62,543 bases of DNA from NCBI GenBank assembly GCA_051418075.1, contig JBPRGG010000098.1:1-62543 (forward strand), given 5' to 3'. Both the position numbers and the translations under genes were made by a program. Position 1 is the stretch's first letter; each line of letters opens with the position of its first letter. Under the pieces are notes generated by a model. The model saw only the letters and a list, made by a program, of their open reading frames with translations, had not been told where the DNA came from and ran no database searches. This document shows, piece after piece, positions 1 to 8,372 of the stretch. The DNA comes from JBPRGG01 sp051418075. Lineage in GTDB: Bacteria; Bacteroidota; Bacteroidia; Cytophagales; Cyclobacteriaceae.

Positions 1-276
1 CTCGGCCAGCAGTCGCATGTATGCCAGAAAGCTGCCTTTCATCTTTTCATTGTCCCGGAATCCATACGTACCGTTTTGGATTTCGATTTGCCGCTGTGCC
101 CGGATTGTTTCCGCAAGTTGCAGGGTTTTCTTATTGACCTCTTTTTGCTCTTTGGTTTTGGCATTCGGGTCCAGGTAGAGTTTGAGGTATTCTGTTTTCC
201 TTTTCCCCTTGTGGTAGTAGTCCAGGTACAAGCTGGTCTTTCCTCCCTGATTTCTTTTTCTGAGTGTTACCTTCAT
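1..276 (-). CDS. Tyrosine-type site-specific integrase, N-terminal 92 residues (cut by window edge)
   Basis: The reverse strand from an ATG at 276 stays open to base 1 (92 codons). It begins MKVTLRKRNQGGKTSLYLDY and contains the basic, Tyr-rich stretch YYHKGKRKTEYLKLYLDP. This is the typical N-terminal arm-DNA-binding region of Bacteroidota tyrosine recombinases; the core-binding and catalytic R/H/R/Y domains would lie outside the window. The ATG overlaps the stop of the upstream HTH gene (ATGA, 273-276), so the two are probably translationally coupled. Position and pairing point to the integrase of an element inserted next to mnmE. The family call is good; whether the enzyme is intact cannot be judged. 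Confidence 0.8.
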   Translation of the reverse strand, partial: MKVTLRKRNQGGKTSLYLDYYHKGKRKTEYLKLYLDPNAKTKEQKEVNKKTLQLAETIRAQRQIEIQNGTYGFRDNEKMKGSFLAYMRLLAE

Positions 277-617
277 GTCGTAAACAGGTTTTCAATATCG
301 GTTCTTTTAATAATGGTGCGTCTTCCGAGCTTGGCAGCATTCAATTGTTTGCGGTCGATCATCCGGTAAATGGTCCACCGGCTGGTGCCTAACAGTTTGC
401 AGGCTTCCTGAATGCTCAGGAAGTCTTTTGATTGAATGCCATTGGAAGAAACAGGAGAAGGAGAGGTGTCAACGGTCTGGAGCTTTTCTTGCCGCTTACG
501 CTTTTTATAAGCTCGCTTGGCACAGTTGTCCGAACAGTATTTGGTCACTGTAGTCTTAGCGATGAAGATTTCACCGCAATACATGCAAGTCTTTTCGATT
601 CTGATATTACTGCTCAT
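273..617 (-). CDS. Excisionase-like HTH protein with N-terminal zinc-finger motif
   Basis: The protein has 114 aa. Residues 11-32 hold C11-x2-C14 and C28-x3-C32 in a basic context, a probable small zinc-binding knuckle. Residues about 66-114 (FLSIQEACKLLGTSRWTIYR and onward) form the winged MerR/excisionase-type helix-turn-helix (HTH_17). In Bacteroidota such proteins commonly sit just upstream of a tyrosine integrase and act as excisionase or directionality factor, or as regulator. Here the stop codon overlaps the integrase start by 4 nt. The upstream DNA (630-669) carries four in-phase GTAGC repeats, a plausible binding array. The function is inferred from family and context. Confidence 0.8.
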   Translation of the reverse strand: MSSNIRIEKTCMYCGEIFIAKTTVTKYCSDNCAKRAYKKRKRQEKLQTVDTSPSPVSSNGIQSKDFLSIQEACKLLGTSRWTIYRMIDRKQLNAAKLGRRTIIKRTDIENLFTT

Positions 618-629
618 TTGTTGCTTAAA

Positions 630-669
630 GTAGCTACATGTAGCTGGTTGTAGCTCTATGTAGCATAAT
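630..669. repeat. Four tandem 10-bp GTAGC iterons upstream of the HTH gene
   Basis: GTAGC occurs at 630, 640, 650 and 660, exactly 10 bp apart. The 10-mers are GTAGCTACAT, GTAGCTGGTT, GTAGCTCTAT and GTAGCATAAT. The array lies 13-52 bp upstream of the HTH start codon, so one helical face would present four identical half-sites. This suits cooperative binding by the excisionase-like protein, as autoregulatory operator or as part of the recombination site. Confidence 0.75.
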
Positions 670-689
670 CTCTCCTTTGTCTTAAATTT

Positions 690-769
690 TTGTTGCTAAC
701 AACAAAATATCTGTTTCTAGCAACAAATTAGACACGAAAGATACAAAAATAAGGGCAAATTAGCAACAA
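690..769. repeat. Repeated TTGTTGCTA-type sites (putative integrase arm or operator sites)
   Basis: TAGCAACAA occurs at 718-726 and 761-769. The near-palindrome TTGTTGCTAACAACAA lies at 690-705 with TAACAACAA at 697-705. Offsets are 21 and 43 bp, close to two and four helical turns. The sites lie between the integrase/HTH genes and the mnmE stop codon, where arm-type sites of an attachment region would be expected. Assignment is by position only. Confidence 0.45.
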
Positions 770-828
770 GAAAGAGAAGATAAAACGGGTTAAAATGCTT
801 ACAATGAAAGGTTTAACTAAGTAAGAGA

Positions 829-853
829 AAAGTAATTACTTTCCGATACAAAA
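829..853. other. Putative attachment-site core at the mnmE 3' end
   Basis: The last codons of mnmE (F-C-I-G-K-stop) occupy 836-853, and a 14-bp perfect palindrome, AAAGTAATTACTTT, spans 829-842 across the stop codon. The 3' end of mnmE/trmE is an established integration site for genomic islands such as Salmonella SGI1. Here an integrase gene lies immediately beyond it. The reciprocal end would be outside the window, so the crossover site is inferred. Confidence 0.45.
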
Positions 854-2197
854 CTTACTAAAAATATTCCCCAACAAATCATCCGTCGTGATCTCACCGG
901 TGATTTCTCCCAAATGATGCAAAGCTGTTCTTATATCCAGGGCCAGCAGATCTCCGGTAATGCCCATATTTACTCCCTTCAGCACATCATCCAGGGCTTT
1001 TTGGGTGTTCATCAGGCTTTCGTAATGACGAATATTGGTCACAACGGTTTGTCCTGTTTTGAATTTGTCCAGGTTCACCACTTCCAGGATCTTACTCTTC
1101 AGTACATCGATATGCTCCTGTTGAGAGGCTGAAATAAATACCATGTCCCTGGCCTGACCATTCAGTTGATCCAATAATTCCTGTTGGGCTTTGTCCATTT
1201 TATTGCCGACTTTGATAAAAGGCACCCCCAGATTTTCCAGCTTATTGATGTCCCTCCGGATATCGGTAATATTTTCCAGGCTCAGGTCAAACATATATAT
1301 GATCAGAGAAGCCGATTTCATTTTAGCATGGGTGCGTTCTACTCCCATGACCTCGATCTTATCGGTGGCTTCACGGATTCCGGCCGTATCAATAAAGCGG
1401 AAGGTGACTCCCTCGATATTGATCTCATCTTCAATAAAATCACGGGTGGTGCCTGGGATGTCGGAAACAATGGCTTTTTCTTCGTTTAACAAGGCATTGA
1501 GTAGGGTGGATTTGCCTACGTTGGGCTTGCCTGCTATTACGGTAGGTATGCCATTCTTGATCACATTCCCCAATGCGAAGCTGCTGATCAGTTCCAGGAT
1601 CACTTTTTGCAGGTCTTTAACCAGTTTAGTCAAGTCTTCCCGGCTGGCAAATTCCACATCTTCTTCAGAGAAATCCAGTTCCAGTTCAATCATGGAAGCA
1701 AAATGGATCAGTTGTTCCCGCAGGGCTTTGATCTTATGAGAAAATCCACCCCGCATTTGATTGAGAGCAGCCTGGTGAGCGGTTTCTGACTCTGAAGCGA
1801 TCAAGTCGGCTACTGCTTCGGCCTGGGCCAGGTCAAACTTTCCATGGATGAAGGCTCTTTTGGTAAATTCTCCCGGCTGAGCCAGACGAGCACCATATTT
1901 TATTAATAATTTAATGATCTGATTAATGATGTAATTCGATCCATGACAGGAAATTTCCACCACATCTTCTTTGGTATAGGATTTGGGCGCTTTATAAAGG
2001 GAGATAACCACTTCATCGATAATTTGATTTCCTTCCCGGATGGTGCCATAATGAAGGGTGTGGCCTGGTTGATTGTTAAGATCCTTTCCTTTAAATACCT
2101 GGTTGGCAATGGCTATAGCTTGATTTCCAGATAGGCGTATGATGCCAATGGCTCCCATTCCCTGGGGGGTAGCCAGGGCTACAATTGTATCTTCCAT
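836..2197 (-). CDS. mnmE: tRNA uridine-5-carboxymethylaminomethyl(34) synthesis GTPase MnmE
   Basis: With MnmG this GTPase modifies the wobble uridine U34 of several tRNAs in the cytoplasm. From the chosen start (MEDTIVALATPQG) the protein is 453 aa, the normal length. Residues 1-120 form the folate-binding TrmE N-domain. The G domain has the P-loop GKPNVGKST at 223-231, then DIPGTTRD, DTAG and NKMD. The C-terminus is the conserved FCIGK with the catalytic Cys. The frame stays open upstream to 2245 with other ATGs at 2215 and 2245, but homologues start near the chosen Met. The gene is intact although an integrase gene abuts its 3' end. Confidence 0.96.
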   Translation of the reverse strand: MEDTIVALATPQGMGAIGIIRLSGNQAIAIANQVFKGKDLNNQPGHTLHYGTIREGNQIIDEVVISLYKAPKSYTKEDVVEISCHGSNYIINQIIKLLIKYGARLAQPGEFTKRAFIHGKFDLAQAEAVADLIASESETAHQAALNQMRGGFSHKIKALREQLIHFASMIELELDFSEEDVEFASREDLTKLVKDLQKVILELISSFALGNVIKNGIPTVIAGKPNVGKSTLLNALLNEEKAIVSDIPGTTRDFIEDEINIEGVTFRFIDTAGIREATDKIEVMGVERTHAKMKSASLIIYMFDLSLENITDIRRDINKLENLGVPFIKVGNKMDKAQQELLDQLNGQARDMVFISASQQEHIDVLKSKILEVVNLDKFKTGQTVVTNIRHYESLMNTQKALDDVLKGVNMGITGDLLALDIRTALHHLGEITGEITTDDLLGNIFSKFCIGK

Positions 2198-2690
2198 GCT
2201 GTGTATATCCTTCATCTTCCTTTCAATTAACTGCAAATTTAGCAAAAATTGATCCCAAACATTAAAAAATAAAGTGGAGGTTTGTCAGAAGATTTTGTTT
2301 TTCGTAGATAATGGGGGCGAAAGAGGTTATTTGAAATGGCTAAATGCTTCTGAAAATGGTAAAAGTTATGTTTGTCCGTTGCATCTTGTGAGACATGCTA
2401 TCTTACTTAATCTTTTGTCCTGTACGGACGGGCGGTGTTTTTTCTCTTAAGCAACACCTGCTTGTGAAGGCAGAGGCAACCTTGATCTTTTTTTGACTTT
2501 TTCAAATCATAGTTCAGACAAATTCAATGGTCTGCGGTGGTCGGTACTCCGTCAAAAAATAACGTCATTTTGTATTTGTTTTTTGCCAGGAAATGGCGGA
2601 TCACTAATAACATTATTTGAAATGTACAAATAAACAAAAAAGGCTTTCCATTAAAAGAAAGCCCTTCAATTTTTTGTATGTTTCCGGAAT
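2198..2690. other. Intergenic region without recognisable gene
   Basis: Between mnmE and the thioredoxin gene I see no ORF with family-like features and no tRNA. The only clear element is the hairpin terminator at 2636-2663. The middle part (about 2370-2560) is less AT-rich than its surroundings and could hold remnant sequence, but nothing in it is recognisable. Confidence 0.5.
2636..2663 (-). terminator. Rho-independent terminator of the exported thioredoxin gene
   Basis: A 7-bp stem (GGCTTTC, 2642-2648, with GAAAGCC, 2657-2663) with an 8-nt loop is followed on the minus strand by a T-run (2636-2641). It lies 28 bp past the stop of the minus-strand gene ending at 2691. Confidence 0.75.
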
Positions 2691-3176
2691 CTATTGGTTT
2701 TGTTCCTGGTCAAACTGCTCCAGGATCTGTTTAAATTCATCTGCTTTTCTATAGCCCGGCAGGGGAGTGATGCGCTGAAATGATTCATCAATTAATACAA
2801 TAGTAGGATATCCTGTCACCCGGAAAGCCCTGGCCAACTCCTGTTCAGTTAAGGTGGTACCATTGAATGTAACCTGATTATTACTTTCCGCATCTAGTTT
2901 TACAGCATAGTAGTTATCATTCACATAGTTCACCACTGCCTGATCAGAGAAAGTTGAGGCATCCATCCTTTTACACCAAACACACCAATCTGTGTACACA
3001 TCAACAAATACCTTACGTGGATTAGTCTTGCCTAACTGCTGAGCCTCTTCAATAGTCAGCCAATTGATCTCATTTTTCTTATGGGTTGATTTCTGATCGG
3101 TTTCGTTATTAGCTGATGCTAAGATACTGATGCTTAAAAGTAAAGTGAGACTAAGCGTGAGCTTTCTGAAATTCAT
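2691..3176 (-). CDS. Exported thioredoxin-family protein
   Basis: The protein has 161 aa. A Sec signal peptide (MNFRKLTLSLTLLLSISILA) is followed by a thioredoxin-like fold with the redox motif W-C65-V-W-C68-K. A cis-Pro region (VTGYPTIVLID) follows about 60 residues later. It matches the Thioredoxin_7/DUF255-like group of periplasmic thiol oxidoreductases, which reduce or isomerise disulfides in exported proteins. The partner is unknown. The Trp-rich WCVWCK active site is typical of Bacteroidota members. It is monocistronic, with its own terminator. Confidence 0.85.
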   Translation of the reverse strand: MNFRKLTLSLTLLLSISILASANNETDQKSTHKKNEINWLTIEEAQQLGKTNPRKVFVDVYTDWCVWCKRMDASTFSDQAVVNYVNDNYYAVKLDAESNNQVTFNGTTLTEQELARAFRVTGYPTIVLIDESFQRITPLPGYRKADEFKQILEQFDQEQNQ

Positions 3177-3398
3177 AGTAAATTGTTTTAATTCAAAATT
3201 AATATTCCTTGTTCAATTAAAAAACCAAACAACCTGTTAAACCGTACATCTTCTAATTTTACAAATTTTAAATTTGATCTGCAAATACTGTGCCTTAAAA
3301 GTTTTTTAACTTGATTGTTTTTAAACAAGATAGATTATGGTAAAGTTTCCTTTCAGAGGCAGAGATTACTATGTTTGTCTGACAGCCGACCATGATCG

Positions 3399-4055
3399 TT
3401 ATTCCGATAACAGAATGTTTTCGGAAACTTCACTGCTGATAAATACAGTTTTTTTATTGTCGATCAGGATCTGCATGGATCCATCAAATTCTTCCTTGGA
3501 TATTACCTTTACCTTGGCTCCAATGTAAGCCCCGATTTTATCCAGGTATTGCAGGAAAACGGATCGGGTGTCATTTACCGCTACGATAATTCCTCCGGAA
3601 TTTTCCACAAAATCCTGTAATGGAATCTGAGGCTTCTCCTTAAATTCTCCGGATTCATCTGGAATGGGATCTCCATGAGGATCATATTGTGGATAGCCTA
3701 AAAATTCATCTAACCGGCGAATTAATAGGGTGGACCGGATATGTTCCAACTGTTCGGCTACATCATGTACTTCGTCCCAGTTGAATTTCAATTTTTCCAC
3801 CAGGAATACTTCCCATAACCTGTGCTTGCGAATAATTCGCAAAGCTTCCTTCTTCCCCAGGTCTGATAAATCCACTCCCTGGTATTTTATATAATTTATT
3901 ACTTTTTTATGAGCCAGTTTACCAATCATATCACTGACCGATGCAGGTTTGGTTTGAAGCACTTCCGCAATGGAATTGGTAGATACATTTTTTTGTCCAC
4001 CCTCCGATAACCGATAAATTGCTTTAAGGTAATTCTCTTCAGCGTAGCTTAACAT
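3399..4055 (-). CDS. DtxR/MntR-family metal-dependent transcriptional repressor
   Basis: The protein has 218 aa. Residues 1-65 form the winged HTH (SYAEENYLKAIYRLSE, then NSIAEVLQTKPASVSDMI). Residues 66-140 form the metal-binding and dimerisation domain, with the conserved pattern HDVAEQLEHIRS. Residues about 150-218 form an SH3-like FeoA-type domain. Such repressors sense Fe(II) or Mn(II) and control metal uptake genes. No metal transporter is adjacent; the ZIP transporter at 57.4 kb is the nearest in the window. Whether it is an iron or a manganese sensor cannot be told from sequence. Confidence 0.9.
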   Translation of the reverse strand: MLSYAEENYLKAIYRLSEGGQKNVSTNSIAEVLQTKPASVSDMIGKLAHKKVINYIKYQGVDLSDLGKKEALRIIRKHRLWEVFLVEKLKFNWDEVHDVAEQLEHIRSTLLIRRLDEFLGYPQYDPHGDPIPDESGEFKEKPQIPLQDFVENSGGIIVAVNDTRSVFLQYLDKIGAYIGAKVKVISKEEFDGSMQILIDNKKTVFISSEVSENILLSE

Positions 4056-4732
4056 CTGTTCACTTGATTCTGTTTAAGCAAATCTAAGCAATCTTTAGGC
4101 TAATCTAAAAATAAACTTTTAAATAAATGAAAAGTGACAAGCTGTCAGTATGTTAACTAATAAATTTAGCAAAAGAATCTGCCAAAATTTATTTTTAGGG
4201 TTGGCTAAACCTGCCAGAAGAGCGTTTTCTTGGTTTACTCTGCTCAAAATATGAGCACATTGCAGGGCCAGTCTTTTAACCATTTGGCAAAGGTAATATT
4301 TATAAAGACTGGGCTTGCTAAATATATTGACAAAGGGATTGTGGTTAAAAGGGGGAGGGGTTTCCATTCCTTGGTCTTTTAGGTCTACTTTTTGTGATTG
4401 TTCAAATAGTATTTTAAAGGCCGGAATATTCTTTTGTATAAGTACATAAAGCATTGAATATCAAAGATATAAATATATGATACTCATCTATATGTTTAGG
4501 GTTGTTAATAGGTTTATTCAGGGAAATTGCCTGTTGCTCAGGGTTTTATAATACATGATTTTATGGGCCAGAACAAAAATATTTTTGAGGAAATCCTATG
4601 ATATTAGCCTCATATTTTTTTTGTTTGGCGGGTTATTTAGAAATTCCATAGGTTATATGCCCTTTTCCTTCCTTTGGAATATTTTTAAACGGCAGGTAGA
4701 AACAAATTTGAATTATCAGAATATAAGACTAA
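4056..4732. other. Intergenic region, no supported gene
   Basis: This AT-rich stretch lies between the divergent DtxR-type gene and dapD. It contains open frames of 111 aa (minus) and 66 aa (plus), but neither has a family motif, a signal peptide or codon use like its neighbours. It presumably holds the promoters of the two flanking genes; I could not place them convincingly. Confidence 0.5.
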
Positions 4733-5545
4733 ATGGATTTAAAAGAAATTATTGAAAAAGCCTGGGATAACAGGGCATTATTAGAAGACAAGGATGTTCA
4801 GATTACAGTAAAAACTATTATTGATGAGCTTGATAGAGGTCAATTGAGGGTAGCTGAGCCCGCTGAAAATGGCTGGAAAGTAAATGAATGGGTAAAAAAA
4901 GCTGTAATACTGTATTTCCCCATCCAAAAAATGCAAATTGTAAAGGTAGGGCCCTTTGAATTTCATGATAAAATAAAATTGAAATCAGGTTATGATAAAT
5001 TAGGCGTGCGGGTGGTGCCTCATGCCATTGCCCGTTACGGCTCTTTCGTCAACAAAGGGGTAATTATGATGCCCTCCTATGTGAATATAGGGGCTTATGT
5101 TGATGAAGGTACCATGGTAGATACCTGGGCCACCGTTGGGAGTTGTGCTCAAATTGGAAAAAATGTACATCTAAGCGGTGGAGTAGGCATTGGCGGGGTA
5201 TTGGAGCCGGTTCAGGCCTCCCCTGTCATAGTAGAAGATAATGCCTTTATAGGTTCTCGTTGTATCATTGTGGAAGGTGTCAGGATCGGAAAAGAAGCTG
5301 TTCTGGGGGCCAATGTAACCCTTACCGGAAGTTCAAAAGTAATAGATGTTACCGGCAGTGAACCAATTGAATACCGGGGAGAGGTGCCGGCACGTTCTGT
5401 GGTGATCCCCGGTTCATTTACCAAACGTTTTCCTGCCGGAGATTACCAGGTACCCTGTGCCCTGATCATCGGAAAAAGGAAAGCTAGTACCAATTTGAAA
5501 ACTTCCCTGAATGATGCCTTAAGAGAAAACAATGTGGCTGTTTAG
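4733..5545 (+). CDS. dapD: 2,3,4,5-tetrahydropyridine-2,6-dicarboxylate N-succinyltransferase
   Basis: The enzyme succinylates tetrahydrodipicolinate in the succinylase branch of lysine/diaminopimelate synthesis, in the cytoplasm. The 270-aa length is standard. Residues 1-90 form the helical N-domain (MDLKEIIEKAWDNRALLED). Residues about 100-240 form the left-handed beta-helix of hexapeptide repeats (GVIMMPSYVNIGAYVDEGTM; VGSCAQIGKNVHLSGGVGIG). The C-terminus has KRKASTNLKTSLN. A hairpin immediately follows the stop. No other dap gene is adjacent. Confidence 0.97.
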   Translation: MDLKEIIEKAWDNRALLEDKDVQITVKTIIDELDRGQLRVAEPAENGWKVNEWVKKAVILYFPIQKMQIVKVGPFEFHDKIKLKSGYDKLGVRVVPHAIARYGSFVNKGVIMMPSYVNIGAYVDEGTMVDTWATVGSCAQIGKNVHLSGGVGIGGVLEPVQASPVIVEDNAFIGSRCIIVEGVRIGKEAVLGANVTLTGSSKVIDVTGSEPIEYRGEVPARSVVIPGSFTKRFPAGDYQVPCALIIGKRKASTNLKTSLNDALRENNVAV

Positions 5546-5564
5546 TTGCTAATTAAATTAGCAA
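5546..5564. other. Palindromic hairpin immediately after dapD
   Basis: A perfect 8-bp inverted repeat, TTGCTAAT/ATTAGCAA, with a 3-nt loop starts at the base after the dapD stop codon. There is no T-run, so it is either a weak terminator or an mRNA 3'-end stabilising hairpin. Confidence 0.45.
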
Positions 5565-5715
5565 TTCAGAATAGGGTCCAGGATAAACATTTCATCTGTT
5601 TAACCGTATTTTTTATAGATAAGATTATATTTTTTCAACCTTTTAAACTGAAATAAAGGATATGTCACTATTTTTTGGCATTGCTTTTGGTTGACAAAAA
5701 GCAAATAGGAACAAG

Positions 5716-6531
5716 ATGAAACATTTAATTGTGATTATAGCAGGTATCCTGATGCTTTCTGCTTTTTCCGGCAAGGAAGTATATGAACCAGTAACACATC
5801 ATATAGCTAAAGGAGAGCAGCTGGAATTTAAAGTCAATTTTGGCATTTTTACGGTAGGAAGAGCCAATATGATGGTTTATCCTGAAACCTATGAGATTCA
5901 CAACCGGCCATGTTATAAAGTAGATGTTTTCGGAAAAACTACCGGAGCAGTAGGATGGTTAGCTAAAGTAGATGACAATTGGGGTGCTTATGTAGATACA
6001 GCTGCATTGTTACCACACATTACCTGGCGAAATATTGCTGAAGGAAAATTCAGAAAAAATGAGTTGGTTAATTTTGATCATCAGGCTGATTTGGTAAAAG
6101 CCAAAGTGATTAATAACAAAACAGGACGGTATAAGGAGCCAGAGATTTATGATGCTCCGGATAATGTGAGGGATTTAATCGGAGGTTTTCTCTACCTGCG
6201 TTCCTTGGATTTTTCCAGGGCCAAATATCAGGATACTATTCAATTACATGCATTTTTTGAAGATACCATCTATGATTTCAGGATTATGTATATGGGCCGT
6301 GAGCGGGTGAAAACCAAAGTAGGGGTGATCAATACCGTAAAGCTGGTGCCTATTATGCCTGATAACAAGCTATTTGCCGGTGAGAATTCTATCACACTCT
6401 GGCTATCAGATGATAAAAATAAAATCCCTGTTAAAGCAGAAGCCAATATGTTTATTGGAAGAGCCGGTATAGAAATTATTAACTTTGATGGATTAAATCA
6501 TGCTGTTAATTTTGATAAAGAAAAGGGTTAG
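5716..6531 (+). CDS. DUF3108 domain-containing exported protein
   Basis: The protein has 271 aa with an N-terminal signal sequence (MKHLIVIIAGILMLSAFSG). The mature part is mainly beta-strand and follows the DUF3108 pattern: EQLEFKVNFGIFTVGRANM near the start, DDNWGAYVDTAALLPHITWR, then VINTVKLVPIMPDNKLFAGE and a final NKIPVKAEANMFIGRAGIEI. DUF3108 proteins are exported or periplasmic and of unknown biochemical role, possibly lipid- or polymer-binding barrels. It is followed by a TPR lipoprotein on the same strand, 190 bp downstream. Confidence 0.8.
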   Translation: MKHLIVIIAGILMLSAFSGKEVYEPVTHHIAKGEQLEFKVNFGIFTVGRANMMVYPETYEIHNRPCYKVDVFGKTTGAVGWLAKVDDNWGAYVDTAALLPHITWRNIAEGKFRKNELVNFDHQADLVKAKVINNKTGRYKEPEIYDAPDNVRDLIGGFLYLRSLDFSRAKYQDTIQLHAFFEDTIYDFRIMYMGRERVKTKVGVINTVKLVPIMPDNKLFAGENSITLWLSDDKNKIPVKAEANMFIGRAGIEIINFDGLNHAVNFDKEKG

Positions 6532-6720
6532 CTACTTTAGCCGTAAAGATTAAGTTTTAGCCGGATTTTAGAAAAATCTTACATTCTCACTGATTGAAAT
6601 TCCTTTATTTATATAGGAATATTTTTTATATTAGCACCTGATTATAAGGTCAAAAACAGAATATAAATAATAAATGCTAAAATTTTCAGGAGCTATTCCT
6701 GTTTTTAAAATGAAGTTATT

Positions 6721-7329
6721 ATGAAAAATTTTAATCAGGCAATTACCTTAAGCTATATATTATTTCTGGCCATTTTCTTGTCTTCCTGTGCTAAAGATGA
6801 AGAAAATGGGGATGATTATTTTAATTCCGGAGAATATAAGGCTGCAATTGAGGCTTACAACAACGTTCTGGATACCAAACCAAGGGATATTAAATCATTG
6901 TATAACCGGGGAAGAGCTTATGAAGAGTTGGATCAGTATGACAAAGCCCTGGCTGATTTTGAAAAAATATTATCCATGGATCCGGATCATTCCAGCGCAT
7001 TATTGAGTATTGCCAGTGTTTATCTCAACCAGAATGATTATGAAAATGCCGTTTTTTATGCAGATAAATCCATAGAACAAGACCCTAATAAGGCAGAAGC
7101 CTATTTTCTAAGGGGCCGATCCTATCATAAACAAGGAAAATTTGATCAGGCCCTGGATAATTACAATGCGGCCATTAACATTAACCAGGATCTTGCTCCG
7201 GCATTTCTCTACCGGGGAGCCGTCAAGATCAGTATGAAAAGAACCAGGTCTGGTTGCAGTGATCTGAAAATAGCCAGTTCCCTGAATCTGAAAGAAGCCG
7301 ATAAGCTGCTTGATCAATATTGCAAGTAA
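6721..7329 (+). CDS. TPR-repeat lipoprotein
   Basis: The protein has 202 aa. A lipoprotein signal peptide ends in LSSC (lipidated Cys near residue 23), followed by acidic residues (AKDEENGDD), the type of sequence that in Bacteroidota can act as a surface-export signal. Four to five tetratricopeptide repeats follow (for example NSGEYKAAIEAYNNVLDTKP and AEAYFLRGRSYHKQGKFDQA). It is probably a scaffold for an envelope complex; the partner is unknown. Confidence 0.85.
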   Translation: MKNFNQAITLSYILFLAIFLSSCAKDEENGDDYFNSGEYKAAIEAYNNVLDTKPRDIKSLYNRGRAYEELDQYDKALADFEKILSMDPDHSSALLSIASVYLNQNDYENAVFYADKSIEQDPNKAEAYFLRGRSYHKQGKFDQALDNYNAAININQDLAPAFLYRGAVKISMKRTRSGCSDLKIASSLNLKEADKLLDQYCK

Positions 7330-7365
7330 GTTGTATTGATGTTTCTTTGCCTAAGCCTATCTGGT

Positions 7366-8370
7366 TCAGGCCATCCGGTAAAAATCTTTTCCTTCAATCC
7401 AACCCTGGTCCAGCAGGTATTGATGTACCAGCTTTCTTCCGGTTCGGTCACTTACAAATGAAAGTATGAAACAGGACCGGTATAACTTTATATCATGGTA
7501 ATGGATTACCGGATGGTTATTAAAATATTTTTTGGGAGTAACATCAATATATCCTGCCACCGTCACCCCCCGTTCTTTCAAAAAATTACCACAATATTTG
7601 GCTTTTGCACCTATTCCCCAGATTAAAATGGCCCGGTTTTGATCGGATTTAGACTTAAACCATTGATTGAAGTAGCTAAGTTTAAGTAAGGTGAAATTCA
7701 ATCTTTTATACTTTTCTGAAGTACGTGATAATCTAGCTGGATGATCTCTCCATTGCAAAACAGGCCAGGTTATTTTTTTAAAACGTACCCCTTGCTCGAA
7801 CAGTCTTAACCATAAATCATAATCTTCTGGAAAAGAACCCTCCCGGTAAAATGGGCCGGAGCCAATGAGCGATCGGCGAAACATTGCAGAAGGATGGGCC
7901 AGCGGAGCATCCACGAAACGGTTGAGGTATATATCCCGGCAGGTTATCAACTGATTCAACCATTGAACGTGCAGATAATAACCCTGGTGGTTTTTTTGAT
8001 CACCAACATATTCCACCAATCCTGAAACCACATCTACTTCAGGTTCCTGCTTCAGTAAATCCAATTGTTTTTCCAAACGCCAGGCCAGTGAAATATCATC
8101 TGCATCCATTCTGGCTAAATAGCGGCCTTTACTATATCTGATCCCCTGATTTAAGCCATCTACCAGTCCCTTTCCCTCCGGTTGCAACACTTTAATCCTT
8201 GAATCACTTATTTTTGCTAATTTTTCAAGCGTATGATCCTGGCAATGATCATCTATGACAATTAACTCAAGATCCTCAAAAGTCTGGTTCAATATACTTT
8301 TTACAGCCTGATGAATAGTGTTTTCGGCATTTTTTACCGGCAATATAATTGAAATTTCCGGTTGGGGCAT
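7366..8370 (-). CDS. Family 2 glycosyltransferase with C-terminal Rossmann-like domain
   Basis: Residues 1-220 form a GT-A fold: PEISIILPVKNAENTIHQAV, then the nucleotide-sugar/metal site ARMDADD and the acceptor region FPEDYDLWLRL. The last 85 residues begin ILIWGIGAKAKYCGNFLKER, resembling the nucleotide-binding Rossmann half found in sugar-modifying proteins of the PglD type. It probably transfers a sugar in cell-surface polysaccharide or glycoprotein synthesis; donor and acceptor are unknown. A GTG at 8373 overlaps the upstream GH43 stop by one base; the ATG at 8370 is the other start. The overlap implies co-expression with the glycosidase gene. Confidence 0.87.
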   Translation of the reverse strand: MPQPEISIILPVKNAENTIHQAVKSILNQTFEDLELIVIDDHCQDHTLEKLAKISDSRIKVLQPEGKGLVDGLNQGIRYSKGRYLARMDADDISLAWRLEKQLDLLKQEPEVDVVSGLVEYVGDQKNHQGYYLHVQWLNQLITCRDIYLNRFVDAPLAHPSAMFRRSLIGSGPFYREGSFPEDYDLWLRLFEQGVRFKKITWPVLQWRDHPARLSRTSEKYKRLNFTLLKLSYFNQWFKSKSDQNRAILIWGIGAKAKYCGNFLKERGVTVAGYIDVTPKKYFNNHPVIHYHDIKLYRSCFILSFVSDRTGRKLVHQYLLDQGWIEGKDFYRMA

Positions 8371-8372
8371 CA

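Noticed and set aside
2370..2560. Possible tRNA or structured RNA in the higher-GC patch after the thioredoxin gene
   Set aside because: No cloverleaf, no TTC-type T-loop and no CCA-like end could be formed by eye.
4119..4454. Minus-strand open frame of 111 aa
   Set aside because: No family motif, no signal, and composition unlike neighbouring genes; it lies in an AT-rich promoter region.
4555..4755. Plus-strand open frame of 66 aa overlapping the dapD start
   Set aside because: Overlaps dapD in another frame and shows no recognisable domain; random hydrophobic composition.
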